Source of the DNA: Pseudoalteromonas lipolytica
GTDB taxonomy: Bacteria; Pseudomonadota; Gammaproteobacteria; Enterobacterales; Alteromonadaceae
Length of the DNA: 64,000 nucleotides
Assembly (NCBI RefSeq): GCF_900116435.1
Contig: NZ_FPAZ01000004.1
Location: 186,001-250,000, forward strand
Direction: 5' to 3'
Under the pieces are notes generated by a model. The model was not told the origin of the DNA and ran no database searches. It saw only the letters and a program-made list of their open reading frames with translations. Below, one piece after another: positions 9,304 through 20,284 of the stretch. Within the stretch, counting starts at the first letter, position 1, and every line of letters begins with the position of its first letter. Made by a program: the position numbers and the translations under genes.

Positions 9304-12285
9304 ATGGGATTTAATAATTATAAAAAAAGCATAATAGCGTTGACTATTATGGGTGCATTGAGCGCACACAATGTAATGGCTGCAGATAGTGCATCATCGG
9401 GCTTTTTAACAGGTGTTGTGGAATCTAGCCAGGGTCAGCAATTGTCAGGGGCTGTAATAGAAATAAAAAATGAAGAAACAGGCCTAACACGTACACTTGT
9501 TACATCAGAAAATGGCTCATACCGTTTTCCTCTATTACCAACGGGTTCTTATACCGTGTCTGTAAAAAAAGACGGTTATGTACTGGCTCAAGAGTCTGGT
9601 TTAAGAATCAATATGGGTGTTAAAACAAGTTTACCTGTGACGCTATACGCATCAGGAGAAAAACCTGAAGTGATTGAAGTGATGGGTAATCGAATTAGTT
9701 CAATTGATGTTTCATCAAGTGAGTCTGTTACTTTTGTTGACCAAGAATTATTGGCACGCGTACCAGTCGCACGTGATGTAACTTCAGTTGCATTATTAGC
9801 GCCAGGAACGACACAAGGTGATGCAGGTTTCGGTAATTTAGCATCATTTGGTGGCGCGTCAGTGGGTGAAAATAGTTACTATGTGAATGGCATGAACGTA
9901 ACTAACTTCAGAAACGGTTTAGGTGGTGCAGATGTACCATTTGAATTTTACGATACATTTGAAGTTAAAACCGGTGGCTACTCTGCAGAATTTGGTCGCT
10001 CTACTGGTGGGGTAGTCAACGCGACAACCAAACGTGGTACAAATGAATTTGTATGGGGTGCGAGCACCTATTTCGAGCCAAGCTCAATGGCAGAAGACAT
10101 TCCACAAACATACCGTACAGAGGAAGGGGTCGATCTTTACGGCACTGAATATTTTAATGGCGACCAAAGTCAGCGTAAAGTTGGTGAAAATGACTATAAC
10201 TTATGGGCTGGCGGTTCAATTGTTGAAGATAAGTTATTCTTTTTTGGTTTAGTTAATTACAACGAACGTGTCTCTGACTATGCATCAACTTCTAATAAGT
10301 ATGAACGTGAGTCAGGCGACTTATTTGTAGCACTTAAACTTGATTACTATATTACAGATGATCACATCTTAGAGTTCACGGGTTGGGATAGTTCAAGTGA
10401 TCTTGATAGTATTAAATACAATTGGGATCCAGAGGCAAGTCAAATTACTAGCCGTCGAGGTGACTATACTTTAAAACGCGGTGGTAAGACTTATTCATTA
10501 AAATACACAGGTATTTTATCTGACACTTTAACGGTCAGTGCGATGGGTGGAATTAACGAAGCGAACTACAGTAATGTAAACGCTGGTTCGAGTCCGTTTG
10601 GTGAATACCCTATGGTTTACGAGCGCTTTAGCGGTACTGATTTAGGCGAGTGGGCCTTAAGCTCGCCTAGTTTACAAGAAGATAAACGTACTGCATATCG
10701 TCTTGATTTTGACTGGTATGCGACAGATTCTCATACACTACGTTTTGGTCTAGATTATGAAGAGCTTGATTCTACTGAGAATACTCAACGTTCAGGTGGT
10801 GTTGCTTATCGTTATCAAGGCTGTGATGATTTAGATGCTGTGAAAGCCGGTGATCCGTCTAGCTGTGGTGTGGTTCGCCAAGAGTTTTATATAAACAACG
10901 GTGATTTCACAACGAAAAGCTCTGCATACTATATTACTGATACGTGGACAGTGACCGATAACTTAACCCTATCACTTGGTTTACGTAATGAAACCTTCGA
11001 AAACTATAATAAAGAAAATCAAAAATTTGTTGATGTGTCAGATCAATGGGCGCCGCGCTTAGGTGCAAGTTGGGACCCATTCGGTGAAGGCGAGTTTAAA
11101 GTATTTGCAAACTACGGTCGTTACTTCTTACCAGTTGCAACAAATACCAACATTCGTCTAGCTGGTGATGAACTGTACACTCGTCAGTTTTTCGAAGTGT
11201 TAGGAATTGCAGATGATATTTCGAAGGCGCCTATTCTTGGAGAAGCATTGTCGGCAAAAGATATCCTTGCTGATGGTACGTTAAAAGGCACGGATGAAAC
11301 AGTTAACGCTGACATTGAGCCAATGTATCAAGATGAGTTTATCTTAGGTTTCCAAACGGTATTAACTGAAGATTGGAGTATGGGTGTAAAAGCAACATAC
11401 CGTGACTTGAAAAGCTCATTAGAAGATATCGCTATCGATAAAGGCTTTAACGATTATGTTGAGCGAGAGTTTGGTAGTTCATGTACCATGTGTGATGGTT
11501 TCCATTATTATGTACTAACAAATCCAGGTGAAGACGTAACAATTACCACTGACCCTGATGGCGATGGTCCACTTGCATACGGAGCCTACACGATTCCAAA
11601 TTCAGATTTAGGCTATCCTAAAGCTGAGCGTCAGTATGGTGCTGTTGATGTGAACTTCAATAAAGCATGGGCTGATGGCTGGATGTTAGACTTTACCTAC
11701 ACATGGTCACATAGCTGGGGTAATAATGAAGGTTATGTTCGTTCAGATAATGAACAGACCGATGCTGGTTTAACAACTAACTTTGACCAACCAGGCTTAA
11801 CGGATGGTGCGTCTGGTAACTTACCAAATGACAGACGCCATCAGGTTAAGATGCAGTTTGCTTATGAAATTACAGAAAACCTAACAATGGGTTCTAATTT
11901 CTTCTGGCGTACTGGTCGTCCTTATGGAGCATTTGGTCTACACCCAACTGATGCCTTTGCATCTTTATATGGTGCAGAAGCATTCTATAAAGACGGTGAG
12001 CTAGTGCCTCGTGGCAGTGCAGGACGCACACCAAACACTTGGAACCTAGATTTAAGTCTGCAATATAACATGAAAATTTCTGAGCATGACTTAACATTTA
12101 GAGCGGATGTATTCAATGTATTCAACAATGATGAAATAACGGAATACAATGAAACTGCAGAGTTTATTTCAGCATATGATCCGGATTTTGGTGGTTATCG
12201 AGGTGCAGCTAACCCAGATTACTTGTTAGCAACTAACTATCAAAAGCCGCGTTATGTTCGTTTAAGCGCAAGCTTTAAGTTTTAA
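9304..12285 (+). CDS. Oar-like TonB-dependent receptor with carboxypeptidase-regulatory domain
   Basis: The start is placed at the ATG at 9304, preceded by GAGAGG, which yields a typical signal peptide ending NVMA; a GTG-type extension to 9253 is less likely. The protein is 993 residues. Residues ~30-105 are a carboxypeptidase-regulatory-like beta domain (GSYRFPLLPTGSYTVSVKKDGY). A plug domain follows (residues ~120-240, with GGVVNATTKRGTNEF), then a large barrel ending in YVRLSASFKF, an outer-membrane insertion signal ending in Phe. Oar-like receptors import large substrates such as peptides or glycans or help protein secretion; none can be named here. Two cysteine pairs (near CDDLDAV/SSCG and SSCTMC) lie in predicted surface loops. 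The gene is alone, with its own terminator. Confidence 0.88.
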   Translation: MGFNNYKKSIIALTIMGALSAHNVMAADSASSGFLTGVVESSQGQQLSGAVIEIKNEETGLTRTLVTSENGSYRFPLLPTGSYTVSVKKDGYVLAQESGLRINMGVKTSLPVTLYASGEKPEVIEVMGNRISSIDVSSSESVTFVDQELLARVPVARDVTSVALLAPGTTQGDAGFGNLASFGGASVGENSYYVNGMNVTNFRNGLGGADVPFEFYDTFEVKTGGYSAEFGRSTGGVVNATTKRGTNEFVWGASTYFEPSSMAEDIPQTYRTEEGVDLYGTEYFNGDQSQRKVGENDYNLWAGGSIVEDKLFFFGLVNYNERVSDYASTSNKYERESGDLFVALKLDYYITDDHILEFTGWDSSSDLDSIKYNWDPEASQITSRRGDYTLKRGGKTYSLKYTGILSDTLTVSAMGGINEANYSNVNAGSSPFGEYPMVYERFSGTDLGEWALSSPSLQEDKRTAYRLDFDWYATDSHTLRFGLDYEELDSTENTQRSGGVAYRYQGCDDLDAVKAGDPSSCGVVRQEFYINNGDFTTKSSAYYITDTWTVTDNLTLSLGLRNETFENYNKENQKFVDVSDQWAPRLGASWDPFGEGEFKVFANYGRYFLPVATNTNIRLAGDELYTRQFFEVLGIADDISKAPILGEALSAKDILADGTLKGTDETVNADIEPMYQDEFILGFQTVLTEDWSMGVKATYRDLKSSLEDIAIDKGFNDYVEREFGSSCTMCDGFHYYVLTNPGEDVTITTDPDGDGPLAYGAYTIPNSDLGYPKAERQYGAVDVNFNKAWADGWMLDFTYTWSHSWGNNEGYVRSDNEQTDAGLTTNFDQPGLTDGASGNLPNDRRHQVKMQFAYEITENLTMGSNFFWRTGRPYGAFGLHPTDAFASLYGAEAFYKDGELVPRGSAGRTPNTWNLDLSLQYNMKISEHDLTFRADVFNVFNNDEITEYNETAEFISAYDPDFGGYRGAANPDYLLATNYQKPRYVRLSASFKF

Positions 12286-12312
12286 GACAGCACTCTAAGT
12301 CGTTTAATAATT

Positions 12313-12341
12313 AAAGCCTTTTCATTTGAAAAGGCTTTTTT
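12313..12341 (+). terminator. Rho-independent terminator of the TonB receptor
   Basis: AAAGCCTTTTC / GAAAAGGCTTT is a perfect 11-bp stem with a four-base loop and a T-run, 27 bases after the receptor stop. Confidence 0.9.
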
Positions 12342-12347
12342 AATAAA

Positions 12348-12378
12348 AAAACGCAGCTGGAATGAGCAGCTGCGTTTT
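12348..12378 (-). terminator. Rho-independent terminator of the decarboxylase gene
   Basis: AAAACGCAGCTG / CAGCTGCGTTTT is a perfect 12-bp stem with a seven-base loop. Read on the minus strand it is followed by a T-run, so it closes the decarboxylase transcript. It sits back to back with the receptor terminator. Confidence 0.88.
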
Positions 12379-12424
12379 GTAGAGTTAAAGCATGTTTGCC
12401 TTGCATGCTTTGTCGAGGAACTTG

Positions 12425-13648
12425 TTAACCTGTTAGTGCATCAACGTGTACAACATCGTTTAACACAATGACTTCTGCACGTTTAAAAAAGTTAAAGTCG
12501 GTTGCGGTTGCTAATGTATATGCACCCATCATGCGACTGATGATTAAATCACCGTTGTTTAGTTTTGGTAGCATAATTGACTCACTTACTACGTCAATAC
12601 TGTCACATGTTGGGCCTGCCAGTACCGATTCTACGCGCTCGCCTGATTGTTTTAATGAATCAATCGGGTAACTCGCTTCGTCAAAAAGTAAACCACTGAA
12701 TGAGCCATAGATACCATCATCTAAGTAATACCATGGTTTGCCTTCGCGTACAGCTTGACCCATGACTGATGCAACACTGGTGACGGCACCGGCAACAATA
12801 AAGCGGCCGGGTTCAGCAATTACACGAACGGTGTCTGGTAATTGCGCTAACGCGTCGTTTATTGGCGCACAAAACTCATCAATAGGCAGTACATCTTTGT
12901 TATAAGGCACAGGGAAACCGCCACCAATATCAAGCGTGCTTAATGCAGGTAATCCCAGCGCTGTCACTTCATTAATTACGTGGTTACATGCTGAAATTGC
13001 TGTAACGTACTTGCTTGGGCTTGCTGTCTGCGAACCAACATGGAACGATAAACCTTTAATACGAATACCCAGTTGCTGTGCGTAGGTAATAATGTCAATC
13101 GCCATTGCAGGGCTGCAACCAAACTTTTTCGATAGATCAGCAAATGAGTCTGCATTACGAAAGCTTAAGCGAACAAGAAGTTCAACGTCGTCTTTGTATG
13201 CAATGAACTTTTCGAGTTCGTTGATGTTATCAACCACAAACACATTGCAACCGTATTCAAGTGCATCACGAATGTCTGCATCGCGTTTTATTGGGTGAGT
13301 GTGAATAGTACGCTCACTGGGCACGCCTTGGTTTGCAACTAAATCAATTTCCCCACTGGTTGCTAAGTCAAAGCTTGCACCTTCTTCAAGTAAAGTTCGT
13401 ACAACAGCAGCATGCGGGAGTGGTTTCAGTGCAAAGTATAAAGTCACACCCGGCAAAGCACGGCTTAAAGCTCGGTACTGTTGGCGAACAGACTCGCAGT
13501 CTAAAACCATTAGCGGGGCACCGTGTTGTGCAACTAATTGCTCAATAAGTTGATTTGACGGTTGTGCAAAATGTAATGTTTGGTTTGCAGCAACCGTAGC
13601 TGCAGGTACTTTGATTGTTAAGTCTTGTGTAAGTGTTGAAATAGCCAT
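12425..13648 (-). CDS. Fold-III PLP-dependent ornithine/lysine decarboxylase
   Basis: This 407-residue enzyme is of the alanine-racemase fold (group IV decarboxylases). Visible landmarks in order are the PLP lysine in YFALKPL, the ring-stacking histidine in FHVGSQ, the glycine loop DIGGGFP, the phosphate-binding AEPGR and the catalytic cysteine in GPTCDSID. These fit ornithine decarboxylases, and several bacterial relatives also take lysine, so the choice between putrescine and cadaverine formation is open. The ATG at 13648 follows GGAGAG and is preferred over a TTG at 13663. Terminators flank it on both sides, so it is transcribed separately from the ast genes upstream. Confidence 0.85.
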   Translation of the reverse strand: MAISTLTQDLTIKVPAATVAANQTLHFAQPSNQLIEQLVAQHGAPLMVLDCESVRQQYRALSRALPGVTLYFALKPLPHAAVVRTLLEEGASFDLATSGEIDLVANQGVPSERTIHTHPIKRDADIRDALEYGCNVFVVDNINELEKFIAYKDDVELLVRLSFRNADSFADLSKKFGCSPAMAIDIITYAQQLGIRIKGLSFHVGSQTASPSKYVTAISACNHVINEVTALGLPALSTLDIGGGFPVPYNKDVLPIDEFCAPINDALAQLPDTVRVIAEPGRFIVAGAVTSVASVMGQAVREGKPWYYLDDGIYGSFSGLLFDEASYPIDSLKQSGERVESVLAGPTCDSIDVVSESIMLPKLNNGDLIISRMMGAYTLATATDFNFFKRAEVIVLNDVVHVDALTG

Positions 13649-14028
13649 TTTACTCTCCGGCAATTAAGCAACCGCTCGGTAAAAATGGAAGTCCGAGTCA
13701 GTTGAGTGTCATTAAAAGCGCACATATTTATAAAGGGTGTGCAATCAAATTCACTCTTGGATAGTTGCTCTATCGCCTTGCTACAAACAGGGTTTGTAAT
13801 GTACTCGGATTGGCTATCATCAAGAAGCAGCGAGATAATAGATCTGGTTTTTTATTTGTGCAATAAAATTTTTTAGGAAAATAAAAATAATTTTTTATTG
13901 TTATTTTTCAAAGATATAAATCGATTAATAATATTTATTATATGGATTAATATTGTTTGTTAAACGAAAAAAAATCCCCTTTAAAAAGGGGATTCATCAA
14001 TTCTATAATTGCAGAACCTTGCCGCTAA
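13649..14028. other. Gene-free stretch upstream of the decarboxylase
   Basis: These 380 bases hold the leader of the decarboxylase and the terminator of the DUF1338 gene. The part near 13840-13970 is very AT-rich. I see no open frame and no convincing operator or riboswitch. Confidence 0.6.
13973..13994 (-). terminator. Rho-independent terminator of the ast-like operon
   Basis: AATCCCCTTT / AAAGGGGATT is a perfect inverted repeat. On the minus strand it is followed by a run of Ts, 35 bases after the DUF1338 stop. It marks the end of the astC-astA-astD-DUF1338 transcript. Confidence 0.85.
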
Positions 14029-14832
14029 TTAGCGTGCATTGGTACTTTCAAATATTTTATCAGCAGAGGCCGCCACAAAGCCTGTGTAAAGTTCGCCATC
14101 GGGTTTTGGATAACGTAGCGCAAACTCGTAAAAACAGCTTGGTACTGCCATTTTACCATCACTAAATTCTACTTCACTGTCATCAGCTAAAGTTGATGAT
14201 TGCTCAAGAAGTACCTCTGGTGAGCCTTTAATTTCACCGCCAGAGGTATTGAGTGCAAAGCCTGCGTCTTTCAATGCTTGGTTTACGCTCTCAATGTTAT
14301 CAAACTTGGCAAGTTCGTTAATGCTAACTGTGAAGTGATTGGCACGGTAGCCCCATGCTGACATCCACGCTGCATATTCACTCTCAGCTAATAGTTTTTT
14401 GTAAGTGTCTGAGCTTACTTGCCAATGAGTCCCTGAGTATAAAAAGTTATCAGCATTGACGGCATCGGCATCAATTTTTTCTACCATGTCGTTAACAATG
14501 GCTTGTAACTCTGCTGAACATTGCTCTACAAGTAATTCAGAAATAAACACTTTAGGTTGTTTCGGATCTGAATGTTCATAGTGCTTTGCATACAGTTTTT
14601 TTGCTTCGAAGTGGTATTCACCACACTCTTTATAGCCCACGGCTAAGAAGTGGGCTGCGAGCTTTTCTAGGCCAATCTTTTCATGGTTAAAAGTTCGTAA
14701 TGCAATGTGGTCGTTTATTACATCATCTTTTTGTGTCGAACCCAGTAACTCATGAACTTTCACTGCCGAAGGCGTAACTGATAAATAGTTATCCCATAGT
14801 TTTTCAAATAGGGCATTTACATCTGTGTGCAT
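14029..14832 (-). CDS. DUF1338 / 2-oxoadipate dioxygenase-like (HglS family) protein
   Basis: This 267-residue protein is of the short DUF1338 type, with a fold related to vicinal-oxygen-chelate enzymes. Candidate iron ligands are the histidine in NDHIALRTF near the start, the histidine in RANHFTVSI and the glutamate in CFYEFALRY. The characterised HglS of Pseudomonas putida turns 2-oxoadipate into D-2-hydroxyglutarate in lysine breakdown. That enzyme is considerably longer, and the substrate here is not known. The ATG at 14832 is preceded by AAGGAA and is preferred over an ATG at 14847 that lacks such a site. It is the last gene of the ast-like operon, 40 bases after astD. Confidence 0.8.
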   Translation of the reverse strand: MHTDVNALFEKLWDNYLSVTPSAVKVHELLGSTQKDDVINDHIALRTFNHEKIGLEKLAAHFLAVGYKECGEYHFEAKKLYAKHYEHSDPKQPKVFISELLVEQCSAELQAIVNDMVEKIDADAVNADNFLYSGTHWQVSSDTYKKLLAESEYAAWMSAWGYRANHFTVSINELAKFDNIESVNQALKDAGFALNTSGGEIKGSPEVLLEQSSTLADDSEVEFSDGKMAVPSCFYEFALRYPKPDGELYTGFVAASADKIFESTNAR

Positions 14833-14872
14833 TTTAAATTCCTTCATTTAAGGCGGTAAGACCGCCAATCAA

Positions 14873-16372
<1,500 letters not shown>

Positions 16373-17407
16373 CTACAGGCGGAAAAATCGCGCTGCATCC
16401 CCTTGTTTTAATTTAAGTGCATTGGCCACTTCTTGGCTGACAATAAGCGTGTGTTTCGCGTGGTTATAATGAGCATGCTTTGTGAATGTGGCTCTAAAGT
16501 CATTCACACCTTGATTGCAGATTGCCAATGTGTCTGAGCTTTTTTCGTTTATATGCGCCAGTTCAGCAATGGTAATAGGGCATACCTGTGATTCACGAAC
16601 GCTGCGAATATTGCCAAGTTTTGCTTCTACCGTGGGGCCTGCATCGAATAGATCAACATAGCCGCGATGCTCAAACCCTTCTTTTTCGAGTAGTTTGAGT
16701 GCTGGTTTGGTTTTTTCGTGCACTTTACCAATCACAGCTTGCGCTTTTTTGCTTAAAAGGTTGGCATAAATTGGGTATTTTGGCATGAGTTCGCTAATGA
16801 ATACTTTATCGCCCAAGCCCACTAAGTGATCTGCTTGTGGGAACTCAATACTAAAAAAGTGTTCTTGTAACCATTGCCAAAATGGTGAATGTCCTTTTTC
16901 ATCACTGACACCACGCATTTCTGCGATAACGGTGTCTGCAAAACGCTCACTGTGCTGCGCCATAAATAAAAAGCGCGAGCGTGATAAAAATCGCCCGGTT
17001 AACCCTTTACGGTTTTGCTCACGTAAAAATAAGGTACAAATTTCGGAACAGCCTGTGTAATCATTACACATGCTCAAAATATCAACCGTGTTATACACGT
17101 TAAGCGTGCGAGAATGATGGACTGTTTTACCTAAGTGATAATGATAAAGTGGGACCGACATACCTACCGCAGCCTCAATGGCTGTGGTACCAATGACTTG
17201 ACCGGTTTTACTGTCTTCTAAAACAAATAAATAGGTTTCATCATGTGGTTTATTGATGTCTTTGGCAAAACTGCGTTCAGCGCGGTCAATTTTTTCTAGC
17301 AATAAATTGTCATCAACCGGGAGTGAGGTAAAACCATGGCCCGATTCAATGGCAATTTGCTTTAAAGCTGCAAAATCATTTGCAGTAATTGGACGTAATA
17401 CTTGCAT
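16373..17407 (-). CDS. astA: Arginine N-succinyltransferase
   Basis: This 344-residue protein starts with MQVLRPITANDFAALKQIA and contains the family blocks LFLREQNRKGLTGRFLSRSRFLF and FFSIEFPQADHL, with FEHRGYVDLFDAGPTVEAK later. It transfers succinyl from succinyl-CoA to the alpha-amino group of arginine, the first step of the AST pathway. The ATG follows GGAGAG. It lies between astC (47 bases upstream) and astD (18 bases downstream) in one transcript. A single astA-type subunit is present, not the paired alpha/beta form seen in Pseudomonas. Confidence 0.94.
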   Translation of the reverse strand: MQVLRPITANDFAALKQIAIESGHGFTSLPVDDNLLLEKIDRAERSFAKDINKPHDETYLFVLEDSKTGQVIGTTAIEAAVGMSVPLYHYHLGKTVHHSRTLNVYNTVDILSMCNDYTGCSEICTLFLREQNRKGLTGRFLSRSRFLFMAQHSERFADTVIAEMRGVSDEKGHSPFWQWLQEHFFSIEFPQADHLVGLGDKVFISELMPKYPIYANLLSKKAQAVIGKVHEKTKPALKLLEKEGFEHRGYVDLFDAGPTVEAKLGNIRSVRESQVCPITIAELAHINEKSSDTLAICNQGVNDFRATFTKHAHYNHAKHTLIVSQEVANALKLKQGDAARFFRL

Positions 17408-17454
17408 TCATTGCTCTCCGATGGCGTGCTGAATTAACAGCACGCCAACTTGGA

Positions 17455-18669
<1,215 letters not shown>

Positions 18670-18819
18670 CTAAATCTGGCTTAATATGAAAAAATTAAAA
18701 TTGCAAAAACTAGGTTAGTTAAGCCGTTCCTGCCTAGTTACGCACGATGAGATTATTTTTCTTATCAATTATTTATATTATCTGGTTTGCGAACTTAAAT
18801 TTGCAGTGCTATTTTGTGT

Positions 18820-18848
18820 AAATTGACTAAAATAAAAAGCAAATTGAC
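18820..18848. promoter_or_regulatory. Paired AAATTGAC repeats before the Lrp-type gene
   Basis: The octamer AAATTGAC occurs at 18820-18827 and again at 18841-18848, exactly 21 bases apart, or two helical turns, just before the regulator start. The position suggests an operator, perhaps for the regulator itself, but no consensus for this regulator is known to me. Confidence 0.35.
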
Positions 18849-18864
18849 GAAAGAATTAAACAAA

Positions 18865-19293
18865 ATGATAACTCCTCAAGATGAAAAGTTGCTTGCGATA
18901 TTAAAAACTAACGCTCGCGCAAGTGTGTCGGATTTAGCAAGGGCCTTAAATTTATCACGCTCTACGGTACAAAGTAGGATGTTAAGGCTGGAAGAGTCGG
19001 GTGTGATCAAAGGGTATAGCGTTGATTACGGTGATGCTTATTTAAGCCAAATGGTCTCAGCGCATGTATCAATTAAGGTGAAACAAAAGTTAACCACAAA
19101 AACGAATATAGAACTGAAGCAAATTGACGCAATTTCTCAGCTTTATGCGATTAGTGGTGAATTTGATTTGATTGCAGTCGTACAAGCTCAAAACCTCGAA
19201 AAATTGAGTCATTTGCTTGATGATATAGGTAATCTAGATGGAGTAGAAAGAACAACTTCGTCGGTAATATTAGAAACAAAGTTTAAGCGCTAA
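18865..19293 (+). CDS. Lrp/AsnC family transcriptional regulator
   Basis: This 142-residue protein has an N-terminal helix-turn-helix (DEKLLAILKTNARASVSDLA, then LNLSRSTVQSRMLRLEESG) and a C-terminal RAM/AsnC effector domain containing YAISGEFDLIAVVQA. The frame opens at a TTG at 18814, but the ATG at 18865 matches the usual family start. It is divergent from astC with about 200 bases between them, so it is the obvious candidate regulator of the arginine operon, by inference from position. The ligand is probably an amino acid. Confidence 0.9.
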   Translation: MITPQDEKLLAILKTNARASVSDLARALNLSRSTVQSRMLRLEESGVIKGYSVDYGDAYLSQMVSAHVSIKVKQKLTTKTNIELKQIDAISQLYAISGEFDLIAVVQAQNLEKLSHLLDDIGNLDGVERTTSSVILETKFKR

Positions 19294-19313
19294 TAGGGCC
19301 ATTTAGCGCTTAA
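19283..19313. terminator. Hairpin at the end of the Lrp-type gene
   Basis: TTAAGCGCTAA / TTAGCGCTTAA is a perfect 11-bp stem with a nine-base loop that includes the stop codon. It lies just before the convergent gene's end. No T-run follows, so termination is plausible but not certain. Confidence 0.45.
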
Positions 19314-19320
19314 TGTTGGG

Positions 19321-20235
19321 TTAGTTGCTTGCTTTACGAATAACTTTCTTTTCAACTTCATCCAGTTTTATGACGTAGGCATTGCCGCCAATGCCTTTAA
19401 ATTCTTCATCGGTAAACACGATGGTGTTGTCATCATAAAAGGTGACAGCCTCTTTTTGAGTAACGATACCTAGGTCGATACGTGATACATCACCCGAAAA
19501 GAATTTGTCTTCTTTAAAGTTTTCAAATAGCCAGATACTTGTTGAATCGAGAAGAACCAACTTAGTTCTATCGGGGCTTAAAGCCGCGGAGGTGATCCAA
19601 CATAACTTTTCTAATGTGGTACAGGTCTGAAATGAATCAATCAGCTCAGCGTCAAAATTAGCAGCGTGATCGCCTACTTTATAGACATTCGTTATACCAT
19701 CAAATGGTTCTGTTCTATTTTTAGTAAATAAGTATAAATGACGACCGAAGGCGACAAAGGCCTCTAGGTCAAAGTTTCGTTTGTCAGGCTCAATAGGGGT
19801 GCCATCCATTTCTGGATAGGTGAATTTGATGATTTCGGCTTCAGTTGTGTCCCCTTTGATATCAATGGGGTTTTCGATTTTATAAATTGTTAGCCATTTT
19901 CTGTCGTTTTTATTATTGCCGAAATCGCCTAAGAAGAAATGCCCGAAGGTGTTTTGGGTCATGTCCTCCCAGTCAATGTTTTTGGCATTAGTGACAAGGA
20001 TTTCTTTGGCAATTGAACCATCTTGGTTAAGGCGGTATAACTTGGGCTTATCGCCACTGTCGTTTATTGCCCAAAGCCGTTTGTATTTATCAAATTCAAT
20101 ACCAGAGATTTCTTTGACTTTAGGATCAACAGTTAATCGCTTTTTACTGTAAAGGGTGTAAATAGAAGACCCGACCAGCGCTGCAACAACAGTCACGGCA
20201 AGGATAAAAAAGGTGAATACGCTTTTCTTTAACAT
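19321..20235 (-). CDS. Membrane-anchored beta-propeller-like protein, unknown function
   Basis: The frame is open to 20364, but that would overlap the GGDEF-EAL gene. The ATG at 20235 opens on MLKKSVFTFFILAVTVVAAL, a clean N-terminal membrane anchor or signal, so a 304-residue protein is favoured. The rest faces the periplasm. It contains KEISGIEFDKYKRLWAINDSG, DWEDMTQNTFGHFFLGDFG and FDLEAFVAFG, repeats of the kind found in propeller proteins related to the SdiA-regulated/YjiK group. No catalytic residues are obvious. It follows the GGDEF-EAL gene by 49 bases and may share its transcript. Confidence 0.65.
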   Translation of the reverse strand: MLKKSVFTFFILAVTVVAALVGSSIYTLYSKKRLTVDPKVKEISGIEFDKYKRLWAINDSGDKPKLYRLNQDGSIAKEILVTNAKNIDWEDMTQNTFGHFFLGDFGNNKNDRKWLTIYKIENPIDIKGDTTEAEIIKFTYPEMDGTPIEPDKRNFDLEAFVAFGRHLYLFTKNRTEPFDGITNVYKVGDHAANFDAELIDSFQTCTTLEKLCWITSAALSPDRTKLVLLDSTSIWLFENFKEDKFFSGDVSRIDLGIVTQKEAVTFYDDNTIVFTDEEFKGIGGNAYVIKLDEVEKKVIRKASN

Positions 20236-20284
20236 TAACAAGGAAATGGCTTTGGAAGATGTAAAGTAGTATACCCTACAATCT

